A stretch of 64,000 nt of DNA from Niastella yeongjuensis (lineage in GTDB: Bacteria; Bacteroidota; Bacteroidia; Chitinophagales; Chitinophagaceae). The position numbers and the translations under genes were made by a program. Every line of letters begins with the position of its first letter. Position 1 is the stretch's first letter. The notes beneath the pieces are model-generated. The model searched no databases, was not told where the DNA came from, and worked only from the letters and a program-made list of their open reading frames with translations. Below are positions 34,873 through 43,473 of this stretch, piece by piece. Where the stretch lies: NCBI RefSeq assembly GCF_900110245.1, contig NZ_FOCZ01000001.1, positions 620,001-684,000 of the forward strand, read 5' to 3'.

Positions 34873-34912
34873 ATTTGAGAATTTGAGAAATTGAGCACCT
34901 GCTGTTGGCAGG
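34873..34912. repeat. Octamer repeats and small hairpin in the actA-actB gap
   Basis: atttgaga, atttgaga and aattgagc repeat on an 8-bp period (34873-34896), followed by CCTGC (34898-34902) pairing with GCAGG (34908-34912). It is a short interspersed element within the operon. Confidence 0.5.
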
Positions 34913-34958
34913 CGGATTTAGGATTCATTTTACACTTAGCCAATCGGTGTACGCTATA

Positions 34959-36290
34959 TTAATAGTGACACTTTTGGCACTCTAAACCACCGATATCTGC
35001 TACAGTTATACTGTCTCTTACTGCTGCAACTGTTATAGTATCTCCAAATTCATTCACTTTCTTGTGAGTCTTCAGATCATCATGGAATTTCTCGTAGATA
35101 CTATAGAACTTGTTGCCTTCTTCACCGCTTTTGCCACCAAAGTTAACTTTAGTTGTACGGTGACAGTTGATACACCAACCCATGCTTAAGTCAGCAAATT
35201 GTTTAACCTCATCCATTTTGGTGATTTCACCATGGCAGGTTTGACATTGTACTTTACCGGCATTCACGTGTTGAGCGTGGCTGAAGAATACGTGGTCGGG
35301 CAGGTTGTGGATTTTAGTCCAGGCAATTTCATGACCGGCGTTTTCTTTATACGCTTTTTTAGCAGGATCCCAACCGGCAGCTGCATAGATCTTTTTGATC
35401 TCATCTGTACCGTTTACCTCTGTACCGTCTTCACGGAACAGTTTACCTGCAGTACCACTGTATTCGCTGATGGTCATGTGACAGTTCATACAAATATTCA
35501 CTGAAGGAATATTGGCATGTTTGCCTTCCATGGCACCACCATGACAGTACAAACAGTTGATCTGGTTTACACCAGCGTGTACTTTATGGGAGTAGAAGAT
35601 AGGTTGCTCTGGCTGGTAGTTCTGGCTGCGGCCTAAACCGATCGCGCCTTTCACTATATAAAAACCGCCTATTACAAACAACACCAGTACTAATATAGTG
35701 ATGTAAGATTTGTTGCGATAGAATGGGATGGGCTCGTAAGAAGGAAGACCATCTTTATCATCGGACAGTTTTTTAAGATTACTGTTCACCTGCAGCATGA
35801 TCAGGGCCACTACCGCAAGGATCAGGGTCAACACTCCATATAAAATGGAATTGTCTTTTTCGTCGATAACCTGTGCACCACCGGCACCAGGTGTGCCTTG
35901 TGGACCGGATGTTGGAGGACCGGCTTTAAAAGTTTTTTCTACGTAGTCGATAACGGCATCGATCTCTTTCTCAGACAATGCATCAAAAGAAGTCATTACT
36001 ACGCCGCCAAACTTCTGCTTCAACCCTGCTGTATACGGGTCTGAAGCCATGAACTTAGACGGATTGTGAACCCACTCATACAATTTTTTATGGTCGGTCC
36101 AGGGGCCACGTGATGTTACACCTCCTAATGCAGGGCCAGTCAGATCTTTGAAAACAGAGTGACATGAGGCGCAATTATTTTGGAAAATCGCCTTTCCGTC
36201 CTGAGCTGATAACTTGTTTCCGACCGACAATAATAAAAAGAACAATGCACTGAAGAGGATTCGCTTAACTGTTGCTCTATGATCAATCAT
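34959..36290 (-). CDS. actA: Alternative complex III subunit ActA, six-haem cytochrome c
   Basis: First gene of the operon. From 36290 (MIDHRATVKRILF) the 443-aa protein has a signal peptide, an N-terminal monohaem cytochrome c domain (CASCHSVF), an Ala/Gly/Pro linker, a membrane helix (ILYGVLTLILAVVALIMLQ region and YITILVLVLFVIGGFYIV) and a pentahaem domain with CLYCHGG, CMNCHM, CQTCHG, CINCHR and CQKCHY. That is six CxxCH sites, one more than the five of the Rhodothermus type. I start it at 36290 because the residues before it do not resemble a signal peptide. It transfers electrons from ActB to cytochrome c. Confidence 0.95.
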   Translation of the reverse strand: MIDHRATVKRILFSALFFLLLSVGNKLSAQDGKAIFQNNCASCHSVFKDLTGPALGGVTSRGPWTDHKKLYEWVHNPSKFMASDPYTAGLKQKFGGVVMTSFDALSEKEIDAVIDYVEKTFKAGPPTSGPQGTPGAGGAQVIDEKDNSILYGVLTLILAVVALIMLQVNSNLKKLSDDKDGLPSYEPIPFYRNKSYITILVLVLFVIGGFYIVKGAIGLGRSQNYQPEQPIFYSHKVHAGVNQINCLYCHGGAMEGKHANIPSVNICMNCHMTISEYSGTAGKLFREDGTEVNGTDEIKKIYAAAGWDPAKKAYKENAGHEIAWTKIHNLPDHVFFSHAQHVNAGKVQCQTCHGEITKMDEVKQFADLSMGWCINCHRTTKVNFGGKSGEEGNKFYSIYEKFHDDLKTHKKVNEFGDTITVAAVRDSITVADIGGLECQKCHY

Positions 36291-36338
36291 ATTGCTGGAT
36301 ATGATGAAATTATGTGGAAAAATTTCCCGAATTGGGTG

Positions 36339-36371
36339 CAAAAATAAGTCAGGAAATTAACAAAATCACAA
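36339..36371 (-). promoter_or_regulatory. Putative promoter of the act-cox operon
   Basis: On the minus strand TATTTTTG (36346-36339) matches the Bacteroidota -7 box, and TTG (36371-36369) lies 22 nt upstream as the -33 box. The predicted start is about 40 nt before the actA ATG at 36290. Confidence 0.5.
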
Positions 36372-36463
36372 CCTGTTTAAAATTTTTTTAATGTAGGCTG
36401 GGCGTGGGTTTCAGCCGATTTTACCCCCATCGCTAAAATGGTTCAGTCAGAAATGTCATGCTT

Positions 36464-36478
36464 TTGTCAAGTTGACAA
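36464..36478. promoter_or_regulatory. Palindromic operator candidate upstream of purN and act
   Basis: TTGTCAA and TTGACAA are perfect 7-bp arms around a single G. It lies between the act promoter and purN and could serve either. No binding protein can be named. Confidence 0.4.
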
Positions 36479-36728
36479 CTAAAGTTTCGCATCTCGTAAA
36501 CTGATGATAAAATTGACTTTTCTTCACCCCAAATATTTCCTGCACTTTTGCGTTCGTTTCATCCATTGAAACAAAAATGACGCGTCAATGCCACCCAGCT
36601 TTTTTCAAACTGTGTGTCTTTGCCATTACCGGCAATTTTGCAACGCATGAAACTGATCGGTAACAGATCGAAGGATAGTGTTAACTTCTTAACCAAACCA
36701 AGAACTAATAACGTAGATAATTAATAAT

Positions 36729-37319
36729 ATGCAGACTATTAACGTCGCCATCTTTGCATCGGGGGCAGGATCGAATGCTCAAAAGCTGATCGATTATTTC
36801 CAGAAGCATTCCCAAATTAAAATAGCATTAATCGTTTGCAACAAACCAGGCGCTGGCGTATTAACTATTGCCCAAAATGAAAAGATCCCTTCTTTGTTAA
36901 TAGAAAAAGAACAATTCTTCAGAGGCAATGCCTACGTCGAGGAACTTAAACAACATAATGTTGATTTTATTGTATTAGCAGGATTTTTATGGAAAGTCCC
37001 TGTTCAATTAGTTAAGGCCTTTCCTCAACACATAATTAATATACATCCGGCCCTGTTGCCAAATTATGGCGGCAAAGGCATGTATGGCCGTTTTGTGCAT
37101 GAAGCAGTAATTGCTGCCAAAGAAACCGAAAGCGGTATCAGCATCCATTATGTCGATGAATTATATGACCATGGTCAATTGATCTTCCAGGCCCGTTGTA
37201 CCATTGAAGCCGGCGATACCGCCGATTCGCTGGCACAGAAAATTCATGCACTGGAACACGAGCATTACCCCGTTATCGTAGAAAAAGTGATTGAAGACCT
37301 GCAAAATCGTGTTAAATAA
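36729..37319 (+). CDS. purN: Phosphoribosylglycinamide formyltransferase (folate dependent)
   Basis: Transfers a formyl group from 10-formyltetrahydrofolate to GAR, step three of purine synthesis. At 196 aa it matches the family. Seen: FASGAGSNAQKLIDYF (phosphate site), FIVLAGFLWKVPVQLV, NIHPALLPNYGGKGMYG (catalytic Asn and His of the HPALLP motif) and GISIHYVDELYDHGQLIFQ (catalytic Asp). It stands alone, followed after 62 bp by a secreted protein gene. Confidence 0.96.
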   Translation: MQTINVAIFASGAGSNAQKLIDYFQKHSQIKIALIVCNKPGAGVLTIAQNEKIPSLLIEKEQFFRGNAYVEELKQHNVDFIVLAGFLWKVPVQLVKAFPQHIINIHPALLPNYGGKGMYGRFVHEAVIAAKETESGISIHYVDELYDHGQLIFQARCTIEAGDTADSLAQKIHALEHEHYPVIVEKVIEDLQNRVK

Positions 37320-37381
37320 ATCTACAGAGCAGATTTTTATCGTTTTCTTGCATAATATCACAATCTTAAACCCCCCGAAAC

Positions 37382-38140
37382 TTGACTTTAAAGCGGTACA
37401 TATTATTAATCTTACTGGTTTCCGGTTCTCTCGCTGGCTTTAGCCAGCTGCAGGTGCAGGTTAAAGGTAAAGTATTCGACATGACCCAACAGGTGCCCCT
37501 GGTGGGAGTAAGTGTGATAAGTACCGGTGGTTCAGGGACCCAAACCGACTCGCTGGGCCGGTATACTATATATGTTAAGGAATCCGACTCGATCTGGTTC
37601 TCTTACTTAAACAAAGGCACTCCCAAATACCCCGTGGTTGCCATTCCCAACCAGCAGAATTTCGAAATTTCCCTGCACGTAAATGTTACCGAGCTGAGGC
37701 CCATTATGGTAAAACAACGCAATTACCACCTTGACTCACTCGCCAACCGGGAAGAATATGCCAAGGTTTTCAACTACAAAAAGCCCGGGCTTGGCATCGT
37801 TCACCCCAATACCCAAAACGCCGCTGTGGGTGTTGACCTCGACCAGCTCGTTGATGTATTCAACTTCAAAAAGAACCGGCGGATGGCCAACTTCCGCGAC
37901 CGGCTGGTAGCAGAGGAAAAAGATAAATATATTGACCACCGCTTCAGCCGGGCACTCGTTATCCGGCTTACCCAGCTCAAAGGCGCCGAGCTGGACACTT
38001 TTATGGTCCGCTACAGACCCGATCTGGTACTGGTTGAAACAGCCACCGACTACGAATTGCAATCGTACATTAAACAATGCTATGATAGATTCATGAAGTG
38101 GAAACAGATAATGGGTGAATTGCGCAAGGAAGATAATTGA
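37382..38140 (+). CDS. Secreted protein with carboxypeptidase-regulatory-like domain
   Basis: Signal peptide TLKRYILLILLVSGSLAGFSQ, then a CarboxypepD_reg-like beta-sandwich (VQVKGKVFDMTQQVPLVGVSV, GTQTDSLGRYTIYVKESDSI), as found at the front of TonB receptors but here followed only by about 130 helical, charged residues (NFKKNRRMANFRDRLVAEEK). The start is TTG at 37382; no better in-frame start opens the signal peptide. The family, of roughly 250 aa, is common in Bacteroidota and uncharacterised; an envelope role is likely. Confidence 0.82.
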   Translation: MTLKRYILLILLVSGSLAGFSQLQVQVKGKVFDMTQQVPLVGVSVISTGGSGTQTDSLGRYTIYVKESDSIWFSYLNKGTPKYPVVAIPNQQNFEISLHVNVTELRPIMVKQRNYHLDSLANREEYAKVFNYKKPGLGIVHPNTQNAAVGVDLDQLVDVFNFKKNRRMANFRDRLVAEEKDKYIDHRFSRALVIRLTQLKGAELDTFMVRYRPDLVLVETATDYELQSYIKQCYDRFMKWKQIMGELRKEDN

Positions 38141-38174
38141 CAGGTAGATTGGTTGTTACGTTATAGTAAGGGCC

Positions 38175-38372
38175 GTTACAGGTTACAAGTTTCAGGTTAC
38201 AAGTTACCGGTCGCCAGTTGCCGGTTACCAGTCGCCGAATTTGCCTTGCTTCACACTTTATTCATTCCATCAACTTCCAATGTTAACTAACTACCTTTCC
38301 TCACATCTTTATTCAACATTTCCTGCTTTTTAACTCCCTGAAACCTGCAACCTGAAACCTGCAACTGGTAAC
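38175..38372. repeat. Longest heptanucleotide repeat cluster (GTTACAG family)
   Basis: Nine consecutive heptads from 38175 to 38237 (gttacag, gttacaa, gtttcag, gttacaa, gttaccg, gtcgcca, gttgccg, gttacca, gtcgccg), about 100 bp of plain AT-rich sequence, then five in inverse orientation from 38338 to 38372 (ctgaaac, ctgcaac, ctgaaac, ctgcaac, tggtaac). The whole fills the gap before the first serine hydrolase gene. Confidence 0.88.
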
Positions 38373-38410
38373 TATTTACTAACTTCCGTCACTAAACATG
38401 ATCGAAAGTG

Positions 38411-39703
38411 ATGAGACAGATTGTTAGTACAATTGCCCTATTGTTCCTCGCTACCATTTCCTTTTCCCAAAACGCCCATCCGGTACTTACAATGGCGGCT
38501 ACACCCGAAGCCGGCGGTTTTTCGACAAAACGATTAACCCGCATCGATACCGTACTGAAAGAATATGTCGACAAAGGCCGGATGAACGGCGCTGTCGCCA
38601 TGGTCGTTCATGATGGCAAAATTGTATATTATAAAAACTTTGGTTATAACGACCTCGACACCAAAGCTCCCCTTCAAAAAGATGCCATCTTTCGCATCGC
38701 CTCCCAAACAAAAGCCATTACCAGCGTAGCCGTAATGATGTTGTATGAAGAAGGCAAATTCATGCTCGATGATCCTATCTCCATTTTCATTCCCGAGTTT
38801 AAGAACCCAAAAGTGTTGGATAAGTACAACAAGGCAGATACAACCTATACCACGGTTCCAGCTAAAAGAGAGATCACTATCCGCGATCTGCTAACGCATA
38901 CCAGTGGATTGGGTTATGCACAGATAGGTACTACAGAAGCCAAAAACATCTATTATAAAGCCGGAGTAGTAGGCGGTATTGGCATACCCGAGTTTAAACT
39001 GGCCGATAAAATGAAAATACTCGGCGGCCTGCCCCTGTTTCATCAACCCGGTGAAAAATGGACGTATGGATTAAACGACGATGTATTGGGTTACCTGGTT
39101 GAGTTAGTATCGGGCATGAACCTGAAAGACTTCTTTCAGAAACGCATCTTCGACCCACTGGGTATGAAGGATACCTATTTCTACCTGCCTGAAAATAAAA
39201 AAAACAGACTGGCCATGATGTACACCGAAGACACCAATACCAAACTGCCGGTGAAAATGCCAGAGAAATTAAGCCTGTATGGAGAAATGTACCGCGATTA
39301 TCCCAACATGAATGGTACCTACTATTCAGGCGGTGCCGGCCTTTCTTCAACGGTATATGATTATGCCATCTTTTTGCAAATGTTGTTGAATGGCGGTGAA
39401 TACAATGGCAAACGCCTGCTGAGCCATAACAGTGTGCGCATGATGACGATGAATCAGATCGGTGACCTCAGCCGCGGGCCTAATAAATTCGGTCTTGGCT
39501 TTGGTATTACCACCGAAAGAGGCAGCGCCGTATTACCTACGCAGGAAGGCACCTTTGAATGGGGCGGGATGTTCAACACCACCTATTGGGTTGATCCAAA
39601 AGAAAAACTGATCGCCTTGGTATATCGTAATATCTGGCCCACCAGCTGGGGCAACCTGGGTAACCTGTACAAAGTAATGGTATACCAGGCCATGAATTAC
39701 TAA
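38411..39703 (+). CDS. Secreted serine hydrolase, class C beta-lactamase-like fold (1 of 3)
   Basis: Signal peptide (MRQIVSTIALLFLATISFSQ), then one beta-lactamase-related domain. Nucleophile Ser98 and Lys101 in RIASQTKAITS. The second motif reads YGLN in place of the usual YxN, and the third FEWGGMFNT replaces HTG with WGG, a combination seen in EstB-like esterases rather than in true beta-lactamases. 430 aa. Starts at ATG 38411, with an in-frame GTG 3 bp upstream. First of three paralogues in a row. Confidence 0.9.
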   Translation: MRQIVSTIALLFLATISFSQNAHPVLTMAATPEAGGFSTKRLTRIDTVLKEYVDKGRMNGAVAMVVHDGKIVYYKNFGYNDLDTKAPLQKDAIFRIASQTKAITSVAVMMLYEEGKFMLDDPISIFIPEFKNPKVLDKYNKADTTYTTVPAKREITIRDLLTHTSGLGYAQIGTTEAKNIYYKAGVVGGIGIPEFKLADKMKILGGLPLFHQPGEKWTYGLNDDVLGYLVELVSGMNLKDFFQKRIFDPLGMKDTYFYLPENKKNRLAMMYTEDTNTKLPVKMPEKLSLYGEMYRDYPNMNGTYYSGGAGLSSTVYDYAIFLQMLLNGGEYNGKRLLSHNSVRMMTMNQIGDLSRGPNKFGLGFGITTERGSAVLPTQEGTFEWGGMFNTTYWVDPKEKLIALVYRNIWPTSWGNLGNLYKVMVYQAMNY

Positions 39704-39743
39704 GCATCAGGCACTTTCATTTACCTTAACAAACCTTACAACC

Positions 39744-41261
39744 ATGAAAATCCGTAACACCCTGTTAGCAGGCTGTTTGTTATTTATGACAACCAGCTTT
39801 GCCCAGGAGTCCCCTTCGTTTATCAAAGACAGTTTGGAAACCTATGTGCAACATGCCCTGAAAAACTGGCAAATACCCGGCCTGGCCGTTTGTGTTGTAA
39901 AAGACGGGAAAGTGGTAGTGATGAAAGGATTCGGCGTTAAAGAAATGGGCGCTGCAGATAAGGTAGATGAAAACACCCTGTTCATGATCGGCTCCAACAC
40001 AAAAGCCTTTACTGCTACCGCGCTGGCCATGCTGGCAACCGATAAAAAATTATCGTTGGATGATCACGTTATAAAATGGTTACCCGATTTTAAACTATAC
40101 GATCCATGGGTTACCAAAGAAGCAAGTATTCGCGACCTGCTTTCGCACCGGCTGGGTTTCGCCACCTTTCAGGGCGACTTTATGTTTTGGGATTCAGATC
40201 TAACCGCAGCAGAAGTACGGGAAAAACTCGGTCGCATAAAACCATTGTACAGTTATCGTAGCCGTTGGGGTTATTCCAACGCTTCGTTTTTAACAGCCGG
40301 TGACATTATACCAAAAGTTACCGGTCATTCGTGGGCTGCGTTTCTTAAAGACAGCCTGTTCACTCCATTGGGCATGAACAATACGCTGGCCCTGGCAAAG
40401 GATATACATACCGCTGCCAATAAAGCAACCGGTCATACGGTGCAACAGGGCGTGCTGAAAAAAACATATTACGGCAGGCTGGACAATCTGGCGCCGGCTA
40501 CCAGCATTTCTTCCAGCATAAATGATATGAGCCATTGGGTAATGGCTTTATTGAATGATGGAAAATACAACAACACACAGGTTATACCCACAGAAGCCAG
40601 AACACAAACCTGGTCATCCAATTCAATAATCAGTAATGTAAGCGCCCGGTTCAACAAAGCGCATTTTTTAACTTATGGACTAGGCTGGTTTTTACATGAT
40701 CATAATAGCAGAAAGATCGTCTGGCATACCGGAGGCGCTAACGGCTTTGTAAGCAGTGTAACGCTGGTACCGGAGGAAAACCTGGGTATAATCGTGTTAA
40801 CAAATACCGACTCCAACAACTTTTATGAGAACTTAAGAGACGAGATCCTGGATGCTTACCTGGGTTTGCCTTATCATAATTATAGCCAGGAAGGGATAAC
40901 TGCATCTGAAAAAGGGGAACAGGAAGATAAGCAATGGTTACAGGAAAAACGGGATACCATTGCCATGAAACCAGCCACTACCCTGCCTGTTCCTGCTTAT
41001 GCCGGTAATTATCAGGATAGTGTATATGGTAAAATGACCATTGCATTGGAAAACGGAAAACTCATTGCACGTTTTGAACATCATAAGGGTCGTTTTGCCA
41101 CCCTGGAAGCATTGGGCGGCAACCGCTTTCTGGCCACCTTTAGTGAACCGGAGTATGGGATAAAAGAATGGCCATTTACTACTTCCAATGGCAAAGTGAA
41201 GTCGGTAACCATGTCGGCCGATTATGTGGAATATACTACCTACGAATTTTATAAAAAGTAA
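39744..41261 (+). CDS. Secreted serine hydrolase with DUF3471-like C-terminus (2 of 3)
   Basis: Signal peptide (MKIRNTLLAGCLLFMTTSFAQ), a beta-lactamase-related domain with Ser84-x-x-Lys87 (MIGSNTKAFTA), YSN (RWGYSNASFL) and HTGG (IVWHTGGANGF), then about 100 C-terminal residues resembling DUF3471 (LPVPAYAGNYQDSVYGKMTI). All three penicillin-binding motifs are intact, so an active peptidase/esterase is expected, acting in the periplasm. 505 aa; 40 bp after the first hydrolase gene. Confidence 0.92.
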   Translation: MKIRNTLLAGCLLFMTTSFAQESPSFIKDSLETYVQHALKNWQIPGLAVCVVKDGKVVVMKGFGVKEMGAADKVDENTLFMIGSNTKAFTATALAMLATDKKLSLDDHVIKWLPDFKLYDPWVTKEASIRDLLSHRLGFATFQGDFMFWDSDLTAAEVREKLGRIKPLYSYRSRWGYSNASFLTAGDIIPKVTGHSWAAFLKDSLFTPLGMNNTLALAKDIHTAANKATGHTVQQGVLKKTYYGRLDNLAPATSISSSINDMSHWVMALLNDGKYNNTQVIPTEARTQTWSSNSIISNVSARFNKAHFLTYGLGWFLHDHNSRKIVWHTGGANGFVSSVTLVPEENLGIIVLTNTDSNNFYENLRDEILDAYLGLPYHNYSQEGITASEKGEQEDKQWLQEKRDTIAMKPATTLPVPAYAGNYQDSVYGKMTIALENGKLIARFEHHKGRFATLEALGGNRFLATFSEPEYGIKEWPFTTSNGKVKSVTMSADYVEYTTYEFYKK

Positions 41262-41355
41262 CTGTAATATTTAACCGGTTTTAGGTTTTAATTAACCTGC
41301 GGGGCAGGACCAATAAGGGCAAGAATGAGTTTCTTACAGTAAACTAATTCTTATC

Positions 41356-42720
41356 ATGAAACCATTATACTTATTGGCTCCTGCCTTCTTTTTAATCCAG
41401 GCCTTACGCGCCCAAACTACCGCTGAAAAGCTGGAAGAATACATGGACGCCGCTTACAAGGCCAAACTCTTCAACGGCGTTATACTGGCAACACGTCACG
41501 ATAGCATTTTACTTGCAAAGGGATACGGCTGGCGTGATTATGACCATCATATACTCCACGACACCAATTCGCTTTTCCGCATTGGTTCCCTTACCAAATC
41601 ATTTACCGCAGTAGTGATTTTGTATTTGCAGGAACAGGGTAAATTAAAACTGACCGATAATCTTAGTAAATACTTTCCGGAATATACAAACGGGTATAAG
41701 ATCCTTATAAAAAACCTGCTAAACCATACATCCGGCATTACAGAATACAGCAACCAGGACCATTTCTTTGAATCCATCGCCTTCAGACCATACACCCAAA
41801 AAAACTTCTGGAATTACATAAAAGAGCGGCCATTGGAGTTTTCGCCTGGCAGCGATTTCAATTACAGCAATTCCAATTATTTTGTACTTGGTTACCTAAT
41901 TGAAAAAGTAACCGGCAAGCCCTATGAACAAAACGTACGCGACATCATCTTCAACAAAGCCGGCATGATGCATTCAGGATTTGATTGGAAAAATCTGCAA
42001 AGCCTCTATAAAACAATTGGCTACGATGTATTGAATGACAGTGTACATATCCCGGGCCGGATAGCAGATTCCAGCGCTGCTTATGCCGCCGGTGGCATTT
42101 ATACAACAGCAGGCGATCTGTTCCGGTATCATAAGGCATTAATGGAAAATCGTATTATCAGTCAACAATCGCAGGAAGAGGCTTATACGGCTTACCAGGG
42201 AGGTTATGGCTATGGCTGGTATGTAAGAGACTGGCCACAAGGGAAAAACCTGGGCCATACTGGTGGTATCATGGGTTTTAGTTCCCTGATGTCTCGTGGC
42301 TTGAAAGACAACAGCTGCATTATTGTACTCAGTAACGATTATGGTAGCAATAAAAATCCTGATGCTGAACTGAATGCTATTGCCGTGCCTCTTTTACAGA
42401 TCTATGAAGGGTCCAGCACCGTCTATTATATTCCCAGGGTAGCTGTTAGATCGAACCCCGCTGCATTACCCCAATACACCGGCACCTATAAAATGGACAG
42501 TACCGCCGGTTTTGTTATTGATGTTACCGTTAAAGACAATCAACTGCAGGCCGTCTTTAATAACGGACAACCTTATAAATTCTTTGAAGAAAAGAAAGAT
42601 TTCTTCTTTACGAAGCAGTCCAACTGCCAGCTGGAGTTTGAACGTGATGGTAATGGAAAGATAACAGACGTGCTGATGTATTTCAATAAACGTAAGGTGC
42701 CCCATTTGAAGATCAAATAG
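41356..42720 (+). CDS. Secreted serine hydrolase (3 of 3)
   Basis: Signal peptide (MKPLYLLAPAFFLIQALRAQ), Ser78-x-x-Lys81 (RIGSLTKSFTA), YSN (FNYSNSNYF) and HTGG (LGHTGGIMGF). A C-terminal lipocalin-like tail (LPQYTGTYKMDSTAGFVIDV) resembles that of the second hydrolase in role but not in sequence. 454 aa. The three genes share direction and layout but differ clearly, so they are old duplicates or were gathered rather than copied recently. Confidence 0.92.
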   Translation: MKPLYLLAPAFFLIQALRAQTTAEKLEEYMDAAYKAKLFNGVILATRHDSILLAKGYGWRDYDHHILHDTNSLFRIGSLTKSFTAVVILYLQEQGKLKLTDNLSKYFPEYTNGYKILIKNLLNHTSGITEYSNQDHFFESIAFRPYTQKNFWNYIKERPLEFSPGSDFNYSNSNYFVLGYLIEKVTGKPYEQNVRDIIFNKAGMMHSGFDWKNLQSLYKTIGYDVLNDSVHIPGRIADSSAAYAAGGIYTTAGDLFRYHKALMENRIISQQSQEEAYTAYQGGYGYGWYVRDWPQGKNLGHTGGIMGFSSLMSRGLKDNSCIIVLSNDYGSNKNPDAELNAIAVPLLQIYEGSSTVYYIPRVAVRSNPAALPQYTGTYKMDSTAGFVIDVTVKDNQLQAVFNNGQPYKFFEEKKDFFFTKQSNCQLEFERDGNGKITDVLMYFNKRKVPHLKIK

Positions 42721-42767
42721 ATTGTAACGCCCCGATCAATTTTCAAACACGATTAGTAAATTGCAAT

Positions 42768-43313
42768 ATGGATCAACTTAACCTCGGCATCGGCACGCGT
42801 TTACAACACCGGCAACATGGCCCCGGTGTAATTGTAGGTATCAGGTACGCAACCTACCTGATCTCGTTCATACATCATGGCATTAAAGAGATCGATAAAA
42901 ACGACAGCAGCCTGGAAGAGATCATTCCGGAAAATGTTACGGAAGAAATAGAAACAAACAGTGAAGTAGAAGCATCGCTGCTGAAGGTCTTACGCCTGTG
43001 GGGCGGTTTTCAGGAAATTGTTCCCCTTGGCGACCGTTGGAAAAACGGCCTCATGATTCTACAACCGGCCGATAAAACGCAGAAAGGCAAAGAAGTGCCC
43101 ATCGATGTCTTCTTTCATAAAATAGTGATGCTGCGCGATCGCCTGCGCGTGCTGGAACAACAGATCAATGCACATAAAGTATTAAGTGATGAAGACAAAG
43201 TGAACCTGCAACAATACATTACCCGCATCTATGGTTCATTAACCACCTTCAACGTATTGTTCAGAAATAAAGAACAATGGTTTATAGGGGAAAAAGGCGC
43301 AACAACTGATTAA
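42768..43313 (+). CDS. Conserved hypothetical protein, 181 aa
   Basis: Cytoplasmic, no signal peptide. The N-terminus (NLGIGTRLQHRQHGPGVIVGIR) reads like a small SH3-like or CarD-like module; the middle is acidic; the C-terminal half is helical and charged (HKIVMLRDRLRVLEQQINAHKVLSDEDKVNLQQYI), probably a coiled coil. I know similar Bacteroidota proteins only as hypothetical. It ends just before a nested inverted repeat element. Confidence 0.75.
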   Translation: MDQLNLGIGTRLQHRQHGPGVIVGIRYATYLISFIHHGIKEIDKNDSSLEEIIPENVTEEIETNSEVEASLLKVLRLWGGFQEIVPLGDRWKNGLMILQPADKTQKGKEVPIDVFFHKIVMLRDRLRVLEQQINAHKVLSDEDKVNLQQYITRIYGSLTTFNVLFRNKEQWFIGEKGATTD

Positions 43314-43319
43314 AAAGTC

Positions 43320-43468
43320 AGACCTGTAAGGTTCGCCATTGAGTGCTGAACGACCAGTGGGTTTATGCGATCCTGACAGGTCGGGTTTATTGTAAGAAGC
43401 ACCAGACCTGTCAGGTCCAATTAAGCCTAATACTTATTCTGGCTCAAATGATGGACCTTACAGGTCGT
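43320..43468. repeat. Nested inverted-repeat element, about 150 bp
   Basis: Four copies of a GACCTG-type motif: agacctgtaaggt (43321-43333), cctgacaggtc (43373-43383), agacctgtcaggtc (43405-43418) and gaccttacaggtc (43455-43467). Copy 1 is complementary to copy 4, and copy 2 to copy 3, giving a nested hairpin or cruciform. The size and arrangement are like a non-autonomous mobile element. Confidence 0.7.
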
Positions 43469-43473
43469 TATCC

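Larger units (their letters stand above)
36291..36728. other. Divergent intergenic region between act operon and purN
   Basis: No gene is seen. Contents: the act promoter at 36339-36371; TTGTCAA-G-TTGACAA, a perfect 15-bp palindrome at 36464-36478; and, nearer purN, loosely repeated stretches (GATCGGTAACAGATCG at about 36655-36672) without clear role. The leader of purN may be long, but I see no riboswitch that I can name. Confidence 0.5.

Noticed and set aside
38411-39703. Class C beta-lactamase (resistance gene)
   Set aside because: Motifs two and three differ from true AmpC (no YxN/KTG); esterase or peptidase is more likely.
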